A stretch of DNA of 11,995 bases from assembly GCA_021783175.1 (NCBI GenBank), contig JAJXUF010000095.1, forward strand, positions 1 to 11,995, written 5' to 3'. Below the pieces are notes generated by a model, which did not search any database, was not told the DNA's origin, and saw nothing but the letters and a program-made list of their open reading frames with translations. Source of the stretch: Pseudomonadota bacterium. GTDB taxonomy: Bacteria > Pseudomonadota > Gammaproteobacteria > Acidiferrobacterales > UBA6901. Positions 1-6,223 of this stretch are shown here, piece after piece (the stretch's first letter is position 1; each line of letters opens with the position of its first letter). The position numbers and the translations under genes were made by a program.

Positions 1-1464
1 TCTGGCCAGGCAGATGCCCGCCTGCCCGAAGTCCAGCCGCGGCAGCAGGTAATAGTCCAGGGCAGCCTGATTGTCGTAGTCGAGGCGAATAGCGACCGTG
101 ATGTCCGGACACAGGCTGGTGTCGAAGCGCACCTTCCAGCGATGGTTTCCGGCAGGGGTAGCGTGGCAGCGCGCCAGCACCAGTGAGACACTGAATTCGC
201 CGTTGACCTCCAGGAGGTCGGTGGCGGGGTCACGCGCCACCTCGCCACCGACGTCGGCAATCCTGGCCTCGGCCTCGGCGATGACCGTAGGATGCAGGCG
301 CCGCAGAATCTGGTTCACCTCCAGATAGCGGTAATCCCGGTCGGGGGTGAAGCCGACCATCTGATAGGCCCGGATGAGGCCGCCAAAGCGGTGGGCGTAT
401 ATGCTGGAACACGGCATGCCGTCGGTTTCGTTAATCACGAGGCCGGATAGGTAGCCGTGCGTCTTGTAGAGGTGGCGCAGACGGTCGAGCAATTCATCGT
501 CGGAGTATCGCCGCGAGCGTGCCCGAAAGATCCCCTGCGCCGTGTAGAAAATCTCCGGTGGGACGATGGCCTCGAAGGCCCACTCCTTCTTGATCCACAT
601 GTCGGGCGGGTTGGCCACGCGCGCTTTCTTGAGCTTGAAGGAAATCCGGTTATAGACGTTGTTGCCGATGTATTTTTCGTTTGTGAGCACCTCATTAACA
701 GTGGCCCGCGTCCAGGGACGGCCGAGGTCGGTGCGTATCTTCTGGAGATTGAGACGCGCGGCAATCTCGGGTTCGGCCAGGCCGTCCTCGACAAACCAGC
801 GGTACATCTGGTTGACGATAGCGACCTCCTCATCGGGTCCCGGCATGAGGATGACCCGGTCGGTCTGCAAACTCTTGTGCTCCCCGCGCGCCAGTTCGGC
901 CTTGAGCGAGCCGTTCTGGTCGATGAGCATGCGCCGGAGGCCGTAGCCTGCCGGTCCGCCCTGGCGATACCCGAGTTCGATGAGGCGGCATTGTCCGGCG
1001 AAGACCTTGGCCGAGAGCTCACGACTGTACTCGCCGGCCATCGCGCGCTTCACACCTTTGACGATGGTGGAGACGGGCGAGCCGTCGTTCTCGAACTGCT
1101 CGGCGCAGTAAGTCACCTGGATGCCGGCGCGGTGGCAGATGTATTCGTAATAGGCGCTCTCGTCGGCATTCTGGAAGCGCCCCCAGCGACTGACGTCATA
1201 GACGAGGATGACCTGGAAGTCGGTGTGTCCGGACTCGACGTCCTGAATCAACTGCTTCAGTCCGTTCCGCCCGCCGATGTTCAGGCCGCTCTTGCCTTCG
1301 TCGGTATACGTCCGGACGACGTGGATGCCGCGTCGTGCAGCGTACTCGCGAATTTTGTCGGCCTGGTTCTGGGTCGAGTACTGCTGATGCTCCGTGGACA
1401 TGCGGACATATTCGGCCGCGCAGAGGTGGGGTGCTTGTCCTGAGCCTTGCTCTTCCTGTCGCAT
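1..1464 (-). CDS. Large serine recombinase, 3' end beyond window
   Basis: Site-specific serine recombinase that cuts and rejoins DNA through a 5'-phosphoserine link; partial, 488 codons visible with no stop before the window edge. The N-terminal resolvase domain (about residues 15-155) has AEYVRMSTEHQ, with Arg21 and the probable nucleophile Ser23, and YDVSRWGRF with Arg93 and Arg96. A Recombinase domain follows (about 170-285), with GYGLRRM, EPEIAARLN and TNEKYIGNNVYNR. Residues 318-375 (SRRYSDDELLDRLRHLYKTHG ... SSIYAHRFGGLIRAYQMVG) resemble the homing-endonuclease-associated HNH repeat. The usual zinc beta-ribbon is not seen in the visible part. The ATG at 1464 is chosen because GGAGG lies 9 nt upstream (1474-1478). 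It lies downstream of the Cys4 gene on the same strand, about 100 bp away, and probably forms a mobile unit with it. Family call is firm; the DNA target is unknown. Confidence 0.9.
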   Translation of the reverse strand, partial: MRQEEQGSGQAPHLCAAEYVRMSTEHQQYSTQNQADKIREYAARRGIHVVRTYTDEGKSGLNIGGRNGLKQLIQDVESGHTDFQVILVYDVSRWGRFQNADESAYYEYICHRAGIQVTYCAEQFENDGSPVSTIVKGVKRAMAGEYSRELSAKVFAGQCRLIELGYRQGGPAGYGLRRMLIDQNGSLKAELARGEHKSLQTDRVILMPGPDEEVAIVNQMYRWFVEDGLAEPEIAARLNLQKIRTDLGRPWTRATVNEVLTNEKYIGNNVYNRISFKLKKARVANPPDMWIKKEWAFEAIVPPEIFYTAQGIFRARSRRYSDDELLDRLRHLYKTHGYLSGLVINETDGMPCSSIYAHRFGGLIRAYQMVGFTPDRDYRYLEVNQILRRLHPTVIAEAEARIADVGGEVARDPATDLLEVNGEFSVSLVLARCHATPAGNHRWKVRFDTSLCPDITVAIRLDYDNQAALDYYLLPRLDFGQAGICLAR

Positions 1465-1558
1465 GGTGGGCGTCCTCCGAAGGTCACACACGATCTCGGC
1501 GAGCGATGCCGAGCCCGAAGGCGGATGACGTTACCAATAAATTGGCCTTAACAACATA

Positions 1559-1723
1559 ACGGCTTCATTTTGCAATCACCCCCAAAAACCCCGCGGAGCG
1601 AGACAGGACGCTGATTTCGACGATCCAAACGGCTTCTTTTGCAATTTTTCGCCGCGTGGCGGGTGACAGCCGGTAAAGTCCGCCAATAAAGGGATGCGCC
1701 GGCCACACGGCTTCATTTGCAAT
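1559..1723. repeat. Three 17-18 bp direct repeats (ACGGCTTCATTTTGCAAT type)
   Basis: Near-identical units occur at 1559-1576 (ACGGCTTCATTTTGCAAT), 1629-1645 (ACGGCTTCTTTTGCAAT) and 1707-1723 (ACGGCTTCATTTGCAAT), spaced 70 and 78 bp apart. Two lie inside the Cys4 gene, encoding IANEAV and IAKEAV on the minus strand. The third spans its stop codon, where one extra A turns GAA into TGA. The run lies just upstream of the recombinase gene. It could be protein-level repetition only, or DNA kept for binding or recombination. Confidence 0.75.
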
Positions 1724-2014
1724 ATCCGATGTTTTGCGCAATTTGTTGCGTTGCCGCTGCTGAATCCGATTGCGCTCCGTATATTCGGGGTGGGTCGCGC
1801 GGTAGCGTTTCCAGTAGTCAGGGTTCTTGATTCGCCAGTCTCGGCAATACTGCGTGTCGTTCATGCGGGTCGCTGAATTGTTGGCGCGCCGCTCCGCCTG
1901 CGTGCGTCGGCGTCGCTCGCGCTGGCATTCATGGTCAGAACAGAATTGCTGGTTTGGGATCTGCGGTCGGGGAAAGAACAGCTTGCCGCAGGCGCCACAC
2001 GATCTCGTGAACAT
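1565..2014 (-). CDS. Small Cys4 zinc-finger-like protein next to the recombinase
   Basis: Protein of 149 residues with an N-terminal CGACGKLFF ... QQFCSDHEC element; Cys6, Cys9, Cys25 and Cys30 could bind one zinc ion. A very basic segment follows (RERRRRTQAERR) and then a NPDYWKRYRATHPEYTERN stretch, consistent with nucleic-acid binding. The C-terminus repeats a short unit: DIANEAVW, then YRLSPATRRKIAKEAVWIVEISV, then GVIAK at the stop. From memory, similar proteins with an 'AKMDAWxVEI' pattern often sit beside serine recombinases in proteobacteria; the function is unknown to me. The ATG at 2014 is preferred because the protein then opens at the Cys motif and has AGAG upstream. A longer frame opens at 2125, but its extra 37 residues look non-coding. 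It may be an accessory factor of the recombinase. Confidence 0.7.
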   Translation of the reverse strand: MFTRSCGACGKLFFPRPQIPNQQFCSDHECQRERRRRTQAERRANNSATRMNDTQYCRDWRIKNPDYWKRYRATHPEYTERNRIQQRQRNKLRKTSDIANEAVWPAHPFIGGLYRLSPATRRKIAKEAVWIVEISVLSRSAGFLGVIAK

Positions 2015-2154
2015 TGCGATTACTCTGCTTGGTTGGGATGGCAAGCAGAATGCCCTCATTATGTAGGGCAGGTGCACGATGTGATGTATATCCCAAAGAA
2101 TGGCGGACGCCAAAAAAAATGACATGCCATTAATTGGCTTGTGCGCTCCGGCGA

Positions 2155-3060
2155 CTAGAAAAATACGGACGAGAGGTCTGGCAGGACGTTCTGTTCGACC
2201 ATAAATTGCAGGACAAAATCGGGAGGTTGGCGAACAGACCAGTTAGTCCAAATGAAAAATTTAATCGCCTCGGCGATAACGCTTTTTCTTGAGTCTGATG
2301 GTTTGCAGCAGTTGCGGTATAGCTTATTGGATCTTCCGCATCCGCAGAGCTCGTTATCGCCCAGTTCAAGCATTCGCTCGTAAGGATGCGGAACTGCTTG
2401 AGGTCCAGGCCAACGGCCAAGTGTTTCGTTGTGCAAATGGCGTAAAGCCCATACAGAATAAATATCCAATAAATCGATCAGTGAATCCCCGAAAACCCAT
2501 GTTCCATCCTGTGGCTCAAAAGCACAGATAGACCCATCAGGGAAATTCGTATGGCGAGGGCCAATCCAAGTCGCGCCTATATAGCGGTCATACCAAAATC
2601 CCCAGCTTCTAACGGCGCGCATTTCTGTTGAAACAGCTATCAAGAAACTGGCTTTTCGTCCTAGGCTGGGAAGTAGAAGGCTTTCGGCGTAAAGCCAAAA
2701 GCCCCCTCTTTGATCCCACATGCGGGCGCCCGGATAAGCCATACAGACCGACATCAGCGCTTCTGGATAACCCACCCCACCATCTGGGCTGAAGAACGGT
2801 GCGGCTTCACAGGGCGGCCGTGGTCTTCCTGCGGTTTCTGGTGTTCCGGTCGACCCTTGCCCTCCTCCGGCCCGTGGCCATGTTCCGGATGGGGATCTTC
2901 TCTGTCTTTTTGGTTCATGATGAGACTCCTTGCCCAGATGCTTAGGGAAAACGGTAGGTTGACTGGGCAATACCAATCCACCGTTTTTTACAACAGGAAA
3001 AACGCCCCGATCGAGCTCTTGGCCAATCTGAACTAATAAGTCTTTAGCGCTCGCGTCCAT
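2155..3060 (-). CDS. SEC-C protein with E2-like motif; N-terminal third probably not original
   Basis: Open frame of 301 residues from the ATG at 3060 (a TTG at 3066 would add two). The C-terminal two thirds look genuine. WIGPRHTNFPDGSICAF (about 165-181) matches the H-P-N-x-D-G-x-I-C pattern around the catalytic Cys of E2 ubiquitin-conjugating folds, here Cys179. It is followed by W(V)FGDSLIDLLDIYSVWALRHL and GRWPGPQ, and then a SEC-C zinc motif ELCGCGRSNKLYRNCC (Cys239, 241, 251, 252). Residues 50-90 (RQRRSPSGTWPRAGGG and onward) read like an out-of-frame translation of another gene that overlaps here, with its own ribosome binding site. The gene is therefore probably a deletion fusion that lost its own 5' end. 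The SEC-C call is solid; the E2-like role is inference from motif shape. Confidence 0.55.
   Translation of the reverse strand: MDASAKDLLVQIGQELDRGVFPVVKNGGLVLPSQPTVFPKHLGKESHHEPKRQRRSPSGTWPRAGGGQGSTGTPETAGRPRPPCEAAPFFSPDGGVGYPEALMSVCMAYPGARMWDQRGGFWLYAESLLLPSLGRKASFLIAVSTEMRAVRSWGFWYDRYIGATWIGPRHTNFPDGSICAFEPQDGTWVFGDSLIDLLDIYSVWALRHLHNETLGRWPGPQAVPHPYERMLELGDNELCGCGRSNKLYRNCCKPSDSRKSVIAEAIKFFIWTNWSVRQPPDFVLQFMVEQNVLPDLSSVFF
2754..2918 (-). pseudogene. 5' remnant of a His/Gly/Pro-rich gene, candidate multi-ubiquitin protein
   Basis: A 54-codon frame starts at the ATG at 2918 with a near-perfect ribosome binding site (AAGGAG at 2926-2931, 7 nt spacer), much better than that of the overlapping SEC-C frame. 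It begins MNQKDREDPHPEHGHGPEEG and continues in a charged Pro/His/Gly-rich style to about residue 40 (EDHGRPVKP). It then changes character and stops, because the reading frame meets the SEC-C gene in another frame. Bacterial multi-ubiquitin proteins often begin with such HGHG-rich linkers before the first ubiquitin fold, and E2-like genes sit next to them; that link is recalled knowledge and inference. No ubiquitin fold remains. The junction probably lies near 2780-2800. Confidence 0.4.
2926..2931 (-). promoter_or_regulatory. Strong ribosome binding site of the truncated gene
   Basis: AAGGAG on the minus strand, 7 nt before the ATG at 2918. It shows that translation once started in this frame rather than in the longer frame that runs through it. 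Confidence 0.6.
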
Positions 3061-3116
3061 GGCCAAGCCCCCGCCGATTTTCTAGTGGACGAAATGAAGC
3101 CCACGTAAATGTAAAG

Positions 3117-3172
3117 TAGTGTGTAAAATAGTAATAGACTACCTGTGATTTTGTCAAATAGTGTGTAATATA
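3117..3172. repeat. Direct repeat TAGTGTGTAA-ATA upstream of the three-gene operon
   Basis: TAGTGTGTAAAATA (3117-3130) and TAGTGTGTAATATA (3159-3172) differ at one base and are offset by 42 bp, four helical turns. They lie in an AT-rich stretch 70-125 bp before the first gene of the operon. This arrangement suits a pair of sites for a DNA-binding protein, such as the HTH protein encoded in the operon. No clear -35/-10 pair stands out, although TAATAT at 3167-3172 could serve as a -10. Confidence 0.5.
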
Positions 3173-3230
3173 AGGGCATCGGCGGAAACGAATTATCAAA
3201 AAAAGCGGACTGAAATATCCGCAAATAATT

Positions 3231-3235
3231 AGGAG
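3231..3235 (+). promoter_or_regulatory. Ribosome binding site supporting the GTG start
   Basis: AGGAG ends 5 nt before the GTG at 3241. This supports a non-ATG start for the TIGR04255-family gene; no ATG lies nearby in frame. Confidence 0.7.
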
Positions 3236-3240
3236 AAAAG

Positions 3241-4059
3241 GTGGCCACTACTCTCTCGGCGCTTGGCCAATGGCCAAACGCCCCCCTGGCTCTAGTAGTT
3301 GCGCAAGTGCGTTATGAGCCAAATCCAGAAACTGAACAGGCTCTTTTGGTTTCACGGATTCGCGATGCTACTGCAGGAGCTTTTCCGGTCACCACAGAAG
3401 TCCGACAAGTCTCATTTGTCGTTGGCGACAGCGGCACCCAAGCCCCAACCCAAGAAGCACTAATCGCCCTGGATCTACGTAGTGCGGATGGCGCACGTTC
3501 CATCCGAATACAACCAGGAGCAATGACCTACGCAACATCGTCCTATCAAGATTCGCAGCAATTCGCCGTGGAATGGCGTCAAATGCTCGACGCACTATGT
3601 GCGGGTAACGAGGTCCGCGCGCTAAGGCTTGGGCTCCGATATGTTGATTTCATCATCCCGACGGAAGGGCATAGCCCCGAGGAATATGTGAACGGCATGG
3701 GAAGTTCGCCAGAGGGGCTAGGCTCCCAATCACCAATTGCTTTCGTCTTATACGATTTCGAACGCGAACAAGGGGGACGATTGCGTGTTCAATATGGTCG
3801 TGGCTATGGGCCACCGTCATTACCACCAGACCTTATCGATTCCGTACCTCCACCATCTTTCCTCGTTGCCAGATACAACAACGGACTTTCCGCCGTACTT
3901 GACATGGACCGTTGGAGACCAGCGTTGGATATGATGTCTGCCGAGATGCTCGCTGAGCAGTTCCAGATACTGCGAAAAGATATGAGAACAGCATTCCATA
4001 ACGTTATCAGCGATCTTGCCAAATCCGAGTGGCAGGCCAAAGACCTCACAGGAGCGTGA
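3241..4059 (+). CDS. TIGR04255 family protein
   Basis: First gene of a three-gene operon; 272 residues, the usual size for this sporadically distributed family of unknown function. It has the family layout: an N-terminal APLALVVAQVRYEP strand that fits the family's P-L-x-x-V-x-x-x-x-R-F pattern, a middle section with IRIQPGAMTYATSSYQDSQQF, and the most conserved element RLGLRYVDFI (about residues 129-138). The C-terminus is helical and charged. No signal peptide or membrane segment is visible, so it is probably cytosolic. It starts at GTG 3241 with AGGAG 5 nt upstream. The stop is one base from the ATG of the next gene, so translation is likely coupled. In this context it may be a sensor, antitoxin or effector of the zeta-like module; the family gives no direct biochemical clue. 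Confidence 0.8.
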   Translation: MATTLSALGQWPNAPLALVVAQVRYEPNPETEQALLVSRIRDATAGAFPVTTEVRQVSFVVGDSGTQAPTQEALIALDLRSADGARSIRIQPGAMTYATSSYQDSQQFAVEWRQMLDALCAGNEVRALRLGLRYVDFIIPTEGHSPEEYVNGMGSSPEGLGSQSPIAFVLYDFEREQGGRLRVQYGRGYGPPSLPPDLIDSVPPPSFLVARYNNGLSAVLDMDRWRPALDMMSAEMLAEQFQILRKDMRTAFHNVISDLAKSEWQAKDLTGA

Positions 4060-4060
4060 G

Positions 4061-4795
4061 ATGTACCAGATAAATGCAGACGAAGGCCTTCGCGAAAAAA
4101 TGGCCATGCTGGGATATGCGCGCCGCTACATGCAGGATGGAGGCAGCTACAACACGGGTGCCACAGTTTCTGCGCACGATGCTATGGCGCACGTGAGCTT
4201 TAGCGTCCTCGGTGGACTAAAGGCATTCGCGGACGGTGATAAAAATTGTGGCGAGCTGTTAATTTGCGCAGCCCATGGAAGTACAGCGGGGGGGCTAGTG
4301 CTGATCAACGTACTCAAAGCGACAGACGTTGCCCTATCGGAAGAGCCAATATCTCCAGCCGACGTTGTGGAAAAAGTCCGGAACATTTTTGCACTTAACA
4401 TCAGTGAGGCCGCATCGGTATTTGGCGTCAGCCGTCCGACCATTTACCAATGGACTAGACTAGGCGAACTCGGGCAAATACGTTCCCGTCATGATCGCGA
4501 GCGACTGAAGACCCTCTTTCGGATTTCAAAATCGTGGGCCGAAAGGGGGCCGCTCCATGGTAGATGGTTAAATGAAGCTATCCATGATGAAAAGAGCGTA
4601 TTCGACTTACTGTGTGACAGGCGGCTGGATGAAAAGGCGCTTTTGTTAGCTCACGATACTTTGCTGACTAGGCAACATAATCGTCGTGAGGTTGAGCACA
4701 ATAAGGCGGTTGCCACCGTGGATGCTCTACGAAACGTTTTTGCTGATCTGGCCGCAAAGCAGGACGCGCGGAGGAAGACAAAGGCCTCAGCCTGA
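4061..4795 (+). CDS. HTH protein, probable antitoxin or regulator of the zeta-like kinase
   Basis: Second gene of the operon; 244 residues from the ATG at 4061, which has AGGAG 6 nt upstream and follows the previous stop by one base. A longer frame from TTG 4016 lies inside the upstream gene and is not preferred. A helix-turn-helix is visible at about residues 111-135 (ALNISEAASVFGVSRPTIYQWTRLGEL), where VSRPTIYQW has the pattern of a recognition helix. The N-terminal half contains a small-residue-rich hydrophobic stretch (CAAHGSTAGGLVLINVL, about 69-85) that I do not recognise. The C-terminus is helical, charged and Lys/Arg rich. It probably binds the operon's own upstream region and neutralises the following kinase-like protein; this is inferred from gene order only. 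Confidence 0.75.
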   Translation: MYQINADEGLREKMAMLGYARRYMQDGGSYNTGATVSAHDAMAHVSFSVLGGLKAFADGDKNCGELLICAAHGSTAGGLVLINVLKATDVALSEEPISPADVVEKVRNIFALNISEAASVFGVSRPTIYQWTRLGELGQIRSRHDRERLKTLFRISKSWAERGPLHGRWLNEAIHDEKSVFDLLCDRRLDEKALLLAHDTLLTRQHNRREVEHNKAVATVDALRNVFADLAAKQDARRKTKASA

Positions 4796-4821
4796 CCCTC
4801 TTCGTCTCCTTCATTGAACAA

Positions 4822-5466
4822 TTGGCGGGAGAAGTACAAAAGCAAAACGCCCCGCTACTCATGGTAATTGCCGGCCACAATGGTGCCGGTAAGACAACCT
4901 GTTATAAAAAGTATCTGCGTGATGCTTTGAAAGCCCATCTTGTCCACCACATCGATCCGGACGCAATCGAGCAAGAGATCCGCGAAGCATTGATTGGGGA
5001 GCCGCTTATTGAAGACCAATTCGCGCAACTGGCGCAGTCGGAAGCAAGTCAGCTCCGGAATATGTATCTCGATACCCAAGTAAGTTTCAGCTTTGAAACG
5101 GTATTTTCCGATCCGTATGGCGATAAGCTAAATTTTTTGGATGAAGCACGACGGCGTGGATATGTTGTTGCGCTGCTCGCGGTAAGCCTCGAGTCCCCGG
5201 AGAAATCTGCCGATCGTGTAGCGCTCCGCGTAGCGGCTGGTGGTCATAATGTCCCCATGGATCGAATCAGAGCACGTTATCCACGTGTTCTGGACAACAT
5301 CATGCAAGCTACCCGCATCGTCAATGTTGCCCTCCTAGTGGACAACAGCGAGGATAACGTAACAGACGATACAGGTGCATATGCCGCATTTGCTCTCTAC
5401 GTCAACGGCGTAGAACGCGCAATTGAATATGATGCGCCGCAGTGGTGGCAAAAGGCGAGAGCGTAG
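4822..5466 (+). CDS. Zeta-toxin-family P-loop kinase
   Basis: Third gene of the operon. Zeta toxins phosphorylate UDP-N-acetylglucosamine and block cell-wall synthesis; the substrate here is untested. Residues count from TTG 4822: the Walker A loop is MVIAGHNGAGKTTCYKKY (GHNGAGKTT at 18-26), followed by HHIDPDAI (43-50), SFSFETVFSDP (88-98, the E-T pair typical of zeta/Tox-Art kinases), RVALRV (132-137, with Arg132 and Arg136) and GGHNVPMDRIRARYPRVLDN (140-159). At 214 residues it is a single-domain form. The start is uncertain. TTG 4822 lacks a good ribosome binding site, ATG 4861 would begin just before the P-loop, and a CTG at 4792 would overlap the previous stop and has GAGGAAG upstream (4771-4777). 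Whichever is right, the gene is translationally close to the HTH gene. Confidence 0.85.
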   Translation: MAGEVQKQNAPLLMVIAGHNGAGKTTCYKKYLRDALKAHLVHHIDPDAIEQEIREALIGEPLIEDQFAQLAQSEASQLRNMYLDTQVSFSFETVFSDPYGDKLNFLDEARRRGYVVALLAVSLESPEKSADRVALRVAAGGHNVPMDRIRARYPRVLDNIMQATRIVNVALLVDNSEDNVTDDTGAYAAFALYVNGVERAIEYDAPQWWQKARA

Positions 5467-5491
5467 TTTGTACAGATCAAGTATTCACCTG

Positions 5492-5518
5492 ACACCGGCC
5501 CCGAGCCGGTGTTGTTTT
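5492..5518 (+). terminator. Rho-independent terminator of the three-gene operon
   Basis: A perfect 8-bp stem, ACACCGGC (5492-5499) with GCCGGTGT (5505-5512), and loop CCCGA are followed by TGTTTT. It lies 26 bp after the kinase stop codon. Its T-tract touches the stop codon of the IS481 remnant on the other strand. Confidence 0.85.
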
Positions 5519-5690
5519 AAGCGGCCTGTGCCGGGTCTAGCGCGGGCTGCTCGACGACGCCTTCCACGAACATCCGGATAGGCGTTCTTCCTTCCATCAC
5601 GCGGCCCTGATGGGGCCGCTCGTGGTTGTAGTGCTGCAGGTAACAGATACCAGCCACACGTTCGGCGCAGGCATCTGGCTGGAATGGCCG
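5517..5690 (-). pseudogene. C-terminal remnant of an IS481-type transposase
   Basis: The minus-strand frame ends with QHYNHERPHQGRVMEGRTP, then IRMFVEG and a stop at 5517-5519. The pattern YN-x-ERPHQG-x-x-x-x-GRTP-x-x-x-F is the characteristic C-terminus of IS481-family (and related DDE) transposases. Only about 55 residues of family character remain. The catalytic D, D and most of the domain are missing, and upstream codons do not continue the similarity in any frame. It is a dead fragment marking an old insertion or deletion, lying directly against the terminator of the preceding operon. The upstream limit is approximate. Confidence 0.7.
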
Positions 5691-6056
5691 CCGATGAAGA
5701 GACAGCGGTCCCTTGACGGAACACAATCCTCGTAGACCGATCTGAACGGACTTCACCCAGTTTTATGGCTGAAGAATAATTATTCGTTTTCAATAATTAC
5801 CAATAATTCAGGAAGCAGTTGGCTTGTTCCAGCCCTCGAGGCAATCCCACTTCCAGATCCCCCTGAATCGCCCCGACCTTTTGGCAGGGCAGAAAGCCTG
5901 GCTGGCTGTTACTACTGGACCGTGGCACTATTTCATACATATATTCATTGCAGCGCCACTTTTTCAGGCGAAACCTTCGCAGGCTAGTGATGGAAATGAT
6001 GGCTAAGCCATTGATTTTACTTGTGGCTTTATGACACTAATTTGGAGTGTTTTCAG
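5691..6056. other. Stretch without a recognisable gene
   Basis: I see no convincing coding frame, RNA gene or repeat here. A 60-codon plus-strand frame at 5824-6006 has no ribosome binding site and no recognisable sequence. The stretch is probably debris around the IS481 remnant. Confidence 0.5.
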
Positions 6057-6100
6057 TTCTCAGAGTTGTTGAGAAAATTCTCAACACTTGAGAAATTCTA
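6057..6100. promoter_or_regulatory. Operator-like cluster of TTGAGAA half-sites with a palindrome
   Basis: Four half-sites in alternating orientation: TTCTCAG (6057-6063), TTGAGAA (6069-6075), TTCTCAA (6078-6084) and TTGAGAA (6088-6094). The central pair makes the palindrome GTTGAGAA-AA-TTCTCAAC (6068-6085). It lies 125 bp before the damaged CARF-like/sigma-54 activator gene and could be a regulator binding site. A second cluster of the same motif lies near 11335-11450. Confidence 0.45.
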
Positions 6101-6123
6101 GGACGCTGTAGGGTTCCGACTGG

Positions 6124-6151
6124 AAAGGCCAACTGAGAGGTTGGCCTTTTT
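6124..6151 (+). terminator. Perfect intrinsic terminator hairpin
   Basis: A 10-bp perfect stem, AAAGGCCAAC (6124-6133) with GTTGGCCTTT (6140-6149), and loop TGAGAG end in five T residues. No gene ends just before it on the plus strand. It lies between the TTGAGAA cluster and the activator gene, so it would end a short transcript or act as a leader attenuator. Confidence 0.8.
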
Positions 6152-6223
6152 ATTTGGGTACAGGAAAAACCCAAGCAGTTGAGTACAATGTTTTTTATCT
6201 GAAAACACGATTTCTTATGCCAC

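Noticed and set aside
457..1443. Long plus-strand open frame of 328 codons opposite the recombinase
   Set aside because: It is the antisense shadow of the GC-rich recombinase gene, whose minus-strand frame has clear catalytic motifs; the plus frame has no family character.
2015..2125. Upstream extension of the Cys4 protein to 2125
   Set aside because: The extra residues lack a ribosome binding site, and the protein aligns best when started at the Cys motif (ATG 2014).
3033..3248. 71-codon minus-strand frame with hydrophobic residues
   Set aside because: It covers the AT-rich promoter region of the plus-strand operon; the apparent membrane segment reflects AT-rich codons, and no ribosome binding site is present.
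4016..4060. Longer TTG start for the HTH protein
   Set aside because: It lies inside the upstream gene; ATG 4061 has a proper ribosome binding site and the usual one-base junction.
5920..5950. TGGCAC that could be a sigma-54 -24 element
   Set aside because: No TTGC at the required distance for the -12 element.
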